From assembly GCA_943328865.2 (NCBI GenBank), contig CALQBR020000027.1:1-9372 (forward strand): a stretch of 9,372 bases of DNA. The letters run 5' to 3'. The translations under genes were made by a program, and so were the position numbers. A model generated the notes under the pieces. The model saw only the letters and a program-made list of their open reading frames with translations, made no database searches and was not told the DNA's origin. The stretch comes from Sphingobacterium thalpophilum (GTDB lineage Bacteria; Bacteroidota; Bacteroidia; Flavobacteriales; Flavobacteriaceae). Of the stretch, positions 6,148 through 9,372 are shown in pieces; within the stretch, counting starts at the first letter, position 1; each line of letters begins with the position of its first letter.

Positions 6148-6764
6148 AATATTTTAGTGTAATCCTTTTTTTTATCTTTTTTGCTTGTGGTAATGAAGAA
6201 TCGGTATTGTTGCCCAAATCAGATAGAACGGTTGTGAAAAGTATTACTGATGTTTCTCCTGTATATGTTTTCTTTAGAGTAAAAGGGAAAGACACTTTGG
6301 CGGAAGTCAATCGAAAGAATACGATTATTTCTACCAATTGGATTTTTAATATCGATAAACGTTTGCCGCTGCGGATTGTGATTCCTGAAATTATCAAATT
6401 ACAGGATAAGAAACGCAAGGAAAAAGCACATAAAAACGAAAAGGCCCAAAATTATTACGCTTATGCGGATAGTATTGGAAAGAACTTGGCTTTTATCCCT
6501 TTTACCAATCAGTATTATAAATTAGAAAAACCAAAATCTGCAATTGTATTGTTTTTCACAAAACACCATTTGATTTATGCAAATGCTGTTTTAGTTAAGA
6601 AAGAAGTTCTTCAGAAGTATCTCCATACGTTACAAGCTGACAACAAAACTAAAATAGCTTATTGTTTTGATAAAAACATGAGCTACGGGAATTATATTCA
6701 ATATCAAGTTTTTCTTGAAAATAATCGTTTAAAGGGTGGGGTTTCTGAAGAATATATCTTTTAA
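6144..6764 (+). CDS. Unrecognised lipoprotein, translationally coupled to folP
   Basis: I do not recognise this 206-residue protein. It begins MKYFSVILFFIFFACGN: a short, very hydrophobic signal with Phe-Phe-Ala-Cys as a probable lipobox, giving a lipidated Cys15. The mature part has an alternating strand-like region (about 29-80), a strongly basic stretch (about 89-100: KKRKEKAHKNEK), a Tyr/Phe-rich segment (104-125) and a C-terminal mixed region ending SEEYIF. There is one further cysteine (Cys174), so an internal disulfide is not possible. The ATG lies inside the folP stop (ATGA), so it is expressed with folP, though nothing in it suggests folate chemistry. A plausible terminator follows 20 bases after the stop. 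Confidence 0.75.
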   Translation: MKYFSVILFFIFFACGNEESVLLPKSDRTVVKSITDVSPVYVFFRVKGKDTLAEVNRKNTIISTNWIFNIDKRLPLRIVIPEIIKLQDKKRKEKAHKNEKAQNYYAYADSIGKNLAFIPFTNQYYKLEKPKSAIVLFFTKHHLIYANAVLVKKEVLQKYLHTLQADNKTKIAYCFDKNMSYGNYIQYQVFLENNRLKGGVSEEYIF

Positions 6765-6783
6765 ATAATGAATACTGTTTGAT

Positions 6784-6829
6784 GTTGTGTTTTATAAATA
6801 AACAGGACAACCCAATATTTTTATTTTTA
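6784..6829 (+). terminator. Possible terminator of the folP operon
   Basis: GTTGT+GTTT (6784-6792) can pair with AAAC+ACAAC (6800-6803 and 6807-6811) around a 7-base loop, with a 3-base bulge (6804-6806). A T-rich stretch follows (6818-6829, interrupted by A). The stem is imperfect and AU-heavy, so this is tentative. The rest of the 6765-6927 gap shows only AT-rich sequence and a 12-base palindrome at 6902-6913. Confidence 0.35.
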
Positions 6830-6927
6830 TTGATCTTCCATGGTTTTTGGACTTTTTTCTTTACGATTTTAAAACTTTCGACTTACTTTATTTACCTTGA
6901 TTTTAAGCTTAAATTTACCTTCAAAAA

Positions 6928-7401
6928 TTACTGATGGTGATAAGGTTCATTTCTTAAAATCGTAAAACCACGGTACAATTGTTCTATAAAAAACAACCGA
7001 ACCATTTGATGGGAAAAGGTCATCAGCGATAATGAAATTTTTCCATGCGCTTTGGTATAAACGGTTTCAGAAAAACCATAAGGTCCTCCAATTACAAAAA
7101 CTAACGTCTTCACACCTGAATTCATCTTCTTTTGCAACTCATCTGAAAATCCAACGCTGGAAAAGTTTTTTCCATTTTCATCTAACAAAATCAGTTGGTC
7201 AGTAGGTGTTATTTTCGCTAAAATAAGTTCTCCTTCTTTTTCTTTTTGCTGACTTTCTGAAAGGTTTTTTACTTTTTTAATATCTGGAATAATCTCCAAT
7301 TCAAATTTGATATAAAAGGACAGTCTTTTGGTGTAATCTTCGATTAAAGTCTGTAATGCTTTGTTATCGGTTTTGCCAATAGCGATGAGTTTGATGTTCA
7401 T
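6928..7401 (-). CDS. rlmH: 23S rRNA (pseudouridine-1915-N3)-methyltransferase
   Basis: RlmH is a small SPOUT-class enzyme that methylates pseudouridine 1915 in helix 69 of 23S rRNA on assembled ribosomes, using S-adenosylmethionine. The 157-residue length is typical. The N-terminus MNIKLIAIGK, the SAM-binding knot motif VIGGPYGF (103-110), the LSLMTFSHQMVR block (124-135) and the C-terminal YRGFTILRNEPYHH (143-156) are all diagnostic and intact. It converges with folP and its lipoprotein gene, and lies downstream of the T9SS repeat-protein gene on the same strand with a gap of 150 bases. A perfect -7 element just upstream suggests it has its own promoter. Confidence 0.97.
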   Translation of the reverse strand: MNIKLIAIGKTDNKALQTLIEDYTKRLSFYIKFELEIIPDIKKVKNLSESQQKEKEGELILAKITPTDQLILLDENGKNFSSVGFSDELQKKMNSGVKTLVFVIGGPYGFSETVYTKAHGKISLSLMTFSHQMVRLFFIEQLYRGFTILRNEPYHHQ

Positions 7402-7422
7402 TGGGGTAGTCTTTCAAAGAAG

Positions 7423-7430
7423 CAAAGTTA
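7423..7430 (-). promoter_or_regulatory. Possible -7 element for rlmH
   Basis: On the minus strand TAACTTTG matches TAnnTTTG, 22 bases upstream of the rlmH ATG. No clear TTTG lies 19-20 bases further upstream, so support is partial. Confidence 0.4.
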
Positions 7431-7551
7431 CAAAAGCCAAAAAGGAATTCACTTTATTTATTATAATATTAAAACTGACCTCCAAATATGATTCATAATC
7501 GCCACACAACTAAATCTTTTACGATCCAATAAAACCCGATTGGTTGTCTTT

Positions 7552-8811
7552 TTATTTCTTAACGATTTTAAGAGTTTGTTTCTCGGGTTGTCCAATTTTA
7601 ATAAAGTAAATCCCGGAGTTCAATGGGGTCATATCAATATTAGTCTCGTTTGTATTAAGAGTTCCAATTTTAATTGTTCGGCCAATTTGATCGGTAATAC
7701 AATAGGGTAATCCAGAAATGCTGTTGTTGCTTTTTATCGTTATATTTTCTGATACAGGATTTGGATAGGCGCGAAAATCGTTTGTAATGACATAATCAGA
7801 AATGCTTAAAGGGGTATAGTTAAATGACATTCTTTGGGCGTTATTCCAATTACTTAAATCACTGTCCCAATTTTGAGTTACAATTTGGGTAGGGTATCCT
7901 TCGGCATTATTGGTGTAAAAAGATTGATCACTATTTTCCCATAAATCAGAAAGCATTAACCAATTTTGGGACAGATGATAAGTCAGGTAACCACTACTGT
8001 CATACGTGTTAGTATCCTTGGTTGTATTACCCCAATTTGCACCCATCCAGATTTCATAAATGTCGGTAAGTACTTTATTGGCGCTATTATAGGTATAGGT
8101 TTCTTTTGATGTATTTTCCCATGTAGAAGTTCCGTCAGCCCACATCTGCTTGAGTTCCGTTAAAACATTTTTTGCGGAATCATAAGAATAGGTTTGTTTT
8201 TGATTTTTCGTCCATCCCATAGTTGCGTTATTCCATAATTCAAGTGTTTCGACACTTAAAGTACCGTTTGGGTTGTTTGCATAAAGAGTTTGTGTAGAAT
8301 TTTGCCAAGTACTTGAAAATGAAATCCACGTTTGGGATATCGAATTTGTTAAATAATCAGATTCATCATAAGTATTGATGGTTTTTGAAGTGTTTTGCCA
8401 ATTGCTAATCATCCATATTTCTATAATGGTGGAGAGTACTTTATTAGAAGAATTATAGGAGAATGTAATTCTTTGGGAATTGCTCCATACACTAGAATTG
8501 GTATTCCAAGATTGAATAATGATTTGATTTATATCTCCATTGCTATTGTAAGTGTAATTAGATTGAGAAGTATTTTTCCATGAACTGGTTGCGGTAATCC
8601 AATTTTGAGACAGAGTATTGGTCAAACGACTGTCACTGTAAGTATTGGTAACTAGCATAAAATTCTCCCAATTGTCAATGCTCCATGTTTCAATTAGTGT
8701 CGAATTAACCTGTTGTCCCAAGGTGTTCAAACTAAATGCCAAACAAATAAATAGTGCAATACGGCTACTGATTTTGTTTTTACCTGATTTGATTGTGATT
8801 GGTGTTTTCAT
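7552..8811 (-). CDS. Secreted Trp/Asn-rich tandem-repeat protein with T9SS type A sorting domain
   Basis: The 419-residue protein begins with a long positively charged region and a hydrophobic core (about 18-30), probably cleaved near LGQ (31-33). Residues 35-337 form ten repeats of 28-31 residues, each with two Trp and an aromatic-Tyr/Asn turn such as YTYNSNG or YDSSG. Residues about 347-419 form a T9SS type A sorting domain, with YPNPVSENITI (349-359), SGIYFIKI (399-406) and the basic end KIVKK. The sorting domain is expected to direct export across the outer membrane by the Por machinery and then be removed, leaving the protein released or attached to the surface. No catalytic motif is visible, so adhesion or a structural role is more likely than enzymatic activity (inference). 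The turns resemble YD/RHS repeats, but period and Trp content differ. The gene sits alone between rlmH and nadC. Confidence 0.9.
   Translation of the reverse strand: MKTPITIKSGKNKISSRIALFICLAFSLNTLGQQVNSTLIETWSIDNWENFMLVTNTYSDSRLTNTLSQNWITATSSWKNTSQSNYTYNSNGDINQIIIQSWNTNSSVWSNSQRITFSYNSSNKVLSTIIEIWMISNWQNTSKTINTYDESDYLTNSISQTWISFSSTWQNSTQTLYANNPNGTLSVETLELWNNATMGWTKNQKQTYSYDSAKNVLTELKQMWADGTSTWENTSKETYTYNSANKVLTDIYEIWMGANWGNTTKDTNTYDSSGYLTYHLSQNWLMLSDLWENSDQSFYTNNAEGYPTQIVTQNWDSDLSNWNNAQRMSFNYTPLSISDYVITNDFRAYPNPVSENITIKSNNSISGLPYCITDQIGRTIKIGTLNTNETNIDMTPLNSGIYFIKIGQPEKQTLKIVKK
7801..8709 (-). repeat. Ten tandem protein repeats within the T9SS gene
   Basis: The first Trp of each unit lies at residues 43, 71, 102, 133, 162, 193, 224, 255, 284 and 315; the second follows 5, 7, 7, 5, 7, 7, 7, 5, 7 and 7 residues later. 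Units with the 5-residue gap (1, 4 and 8) share an I/L-E-x-W...NW core and a TY ending. The next units (2, 5 and 9) share L-T...L/I-S-Q-x-W. The units therefore group as 3, 4 and 3, which suggests duplication of a three-unit block plus one extra unit (number 7). The repeat is clear in protein; the DNA has diverged, with short shared strings such as CCAATTTTG. Confidence 0.88.
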
Positions 8812-8856
8812 CTTTTTTTGATTTTGAAATTTTCAAACTTTTCTATAACTGAATCA

Positions 8857-8897
8857 CCAAAGCAAATAAGAAATCTTTGGGGTTTGATTTCTAAATC
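8857..8897. repeat. Overlapping inverted repeats upstream of the T9SS gene
   Basis: Three perfect inverted repeats overlap: CCAAAG (8857-8862) with CTTTGG (8875-8880), AGAAATC (8869-8875) with GATTTCT (8886-8892), and GATTT (8886-8890) with AAATC (8893-8897). They share bases, so not all can form at once. They lie 46-86 bases upstream of the T9SS start and could be an operator or alternative leader hairpins; in AT-rich DNA chance is also possible. Confidence 0.45.
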
Positions 8898-9116
8898 AGT
8901 TCTCATAAGGATATAAGTAAAAAGGTAAATGGAGGGGAGTTGTTATTTTGCTAAATGTCAACAATTTAAATTTACAAAAAATACAAACTAAACAATGTTA
9001 ATGCATTGATAAATAGCGATTTGTATTTTTGCATTACTGGATTTATAGCTACACATCTCTTTAAAGATATTTTTATACCACCTAATTCTGTTTTGTGATT
9101 ATTCCAAATCAGCACA

Positions 9117-9148
9117 TTTTTAAATCATCAAATAAAATCTTACTTTAG
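9117..9148 (+). promoter_or_regulatory. Probable nadC promoter
   Basis: TTTT (9117-9120) is followed after 20 bases by TACTTTAG (9141-9148). Each element has one mismatch to the TTTG/TAnnTTTG consensus. The predicted start is near 9155, giving a leader of under 20 bases before the nadC ATG at 9172. The TTAG variant of the -7 box is the same as at lysA. Confidence 0.45.
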
Positions 9149-9171
9149 CATACTTTAAAAATTCAAATAAA

Positions 9172-9372
9172 ATGATTAGCGAAGCTCAGTTTCAAAAAGA
9201 GTTACAATTGATAATAGCCAATGCCATTCGTGAAGATGTAGGGGATGGTGATTATAGTTCATTGGCTTGTATTCCTGCCTCAACTCAAGGATCGGCAAAA
9301 CTGCTAGTTAAAGATCATGGGATTATTGCTGGGGTCGCCTTTGCCGAAATGATTTTTAAATATGTAGATCCA
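9172..9372 (+). CDS. nadC: Quinolinate phosphoribosyltransferase (decarboxylating), N-terminal fragment
   Basis: The first 67 codons are present and the gene runs off the right edge. The translation starts MISEAQFQKELQ and has the hallmark IREDVGDGDYSSLACIP (19-35) followed by 'GSAKLLVKDHGIIAGV' (40-55). This is the N-terminal open-faced domain of NadC, which converts quinolinate and PRPP to nicotinate mononucleotide in de novo NAD synthesis. The barrel domain with the PRPP-binding site lies outside the window. The start is the first ATG after an A-rich leader and matches the usual NadC N-terminus. Confidence 0.93.
   Translation, partial: MISEAQFQKELQLIIANAIREDVGDGDYSSLACIPASTQGSAKLLVKDHGIIAGVAFAEMIFKYVDP

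Larger units (their letters stand above)
8812..9171. other. 360-base non-coding region between the T9SS gene and nadC
   Basis: This divergent intergenic stretch is AT-rich and holds no convincing gene. It contains a short inverted repeat TTTGAA/TTCAAA (8823-8837) just above the T9SS start, the overlapping inverted repeats at 8857-8897, a weak bulged hairpin at 8940-8964, an isolated perfect -7-like element TATTTTTG (9024-9031, plus strand), and the likely nadC promoter near 9117-9148. No perfect TAnnTTTG element was found for the T9SS gene on the minus strand; TTAGTTTG (8984-8991) is the closest and would give a leader of about 165 bases. Confidence 0.6.

Noticed and set aside
6315..6410. Faint likeness of the lipoprotein's NIDKRLPLRIVIPEI region to ExbD-type periplasmic domains
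   Set aside because: The likeness is a few residues; the protein lacks the ExbD N-terminal membrane helix arrangement and has a lipobox instead.
6131..6418. Minus-strand frame of 95 codons opposite the folP end and lipoprotein gene
   Set aside because: Antisense to two well-supported genes, without a family match or start signals.
6902..6913. Palindrome TTTAAGCTTAAA near the rlmH 3' end
   Set aside because: Twelve bases of mostly A/T are expected by chance at this composition; it has no U run and no loop for a terminator.
7526..7543. CCAAT/ATTGG hairpin just after the T9SS stop
   Set aside because: Only 5 base pairs, and on the minus strand (the coding strand here) no U run follows, so it is not a supported terminator.
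8929..8991. A 20-codon plus-strand frame starting MEGSCYFAK
   Set aside because: Very short, no promoter placed for it, composition follows the AT-rich background, and it overlaps the T9SS gene's likely leader.
1..9372. CRISPR array, tRNA/rRNA, insertion sequence, toxin-antitoxin or defence system
   Set aside because: No regular DNA repeats with spacers, no cloverleaf or rRNA sequence, no transposase, and no gene with a defence-related motif was found when reading both strands.

Overview
The window looks like ordinary chromosome of a Flavobacterium-type member of the Bacteroidota. The evidence is an AT-rich sequence, genes without Shine-Dalgarno sites, promoter elements of the TTTG-N19/20-TAnnTTTG type, a secreted protein with a C-terminal type IX secretion (T9SS) sorting domain, and families typical of the phylum (a BT_3928-like DoxX/MauE protein, a duplicated DUF1599 protein). 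No phage, insertion sequence, CRISPR array, tRNA or rRNA is visible.

Layout from left to right. The first 115 bases are the 5' end of lysA (diaminopimelate decarboxylase, minus strand), divergent from sucC (succinyl-CoA ligase beta subunit, plus strand). sucC stands alone and is closed by a strong hairpin terminator. A minus-strand DUF1456 (YehS-like) gene with a basic tail converges on it. Next comes a tight four-gene minus-strand operon, in transcription order: DUF1599 protein, BT_3928-like membrane protein, TlpA-like thioredoxin lipoprotein, and tpiA (triosephosphate isomerase), ending at a clear terminator. Divergent from it is folP (dihydropteroate synthase), overlapping by 4 bases an unrecognised lipoprotein gene. 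Convergent to that pair is rlmH (23S rRNA pseudouridine methyltransferase). Upstream of rlmH on the same strand is a gene for a 419-residue secreted protein made of ten Trp/Asn-rich repeats plus a T9SS sorting domain. A 360-base non-coding stretch with overlapping inverted repeats then leads to the 5' end of nadC (quinolinate phosphoribosyltransferase, plus strand).

Most genes are housekeeping: lysine/cell wall precursors, TCA cycle, glycolysis, folate, rRNA modification and NAD synthesis. The most distinctive parts are the T9SS repeat protein, whose repeats form a regular higher-order pattern, and the envelope thiol-redox pair (BT_3928-like protein and TlpA) translated in line with tpiA. I see no clear evidence for a wholly new multi-gene system. 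The two proteins of truly unknown function are the folP-coupled lipoprotein and the repeat protein.
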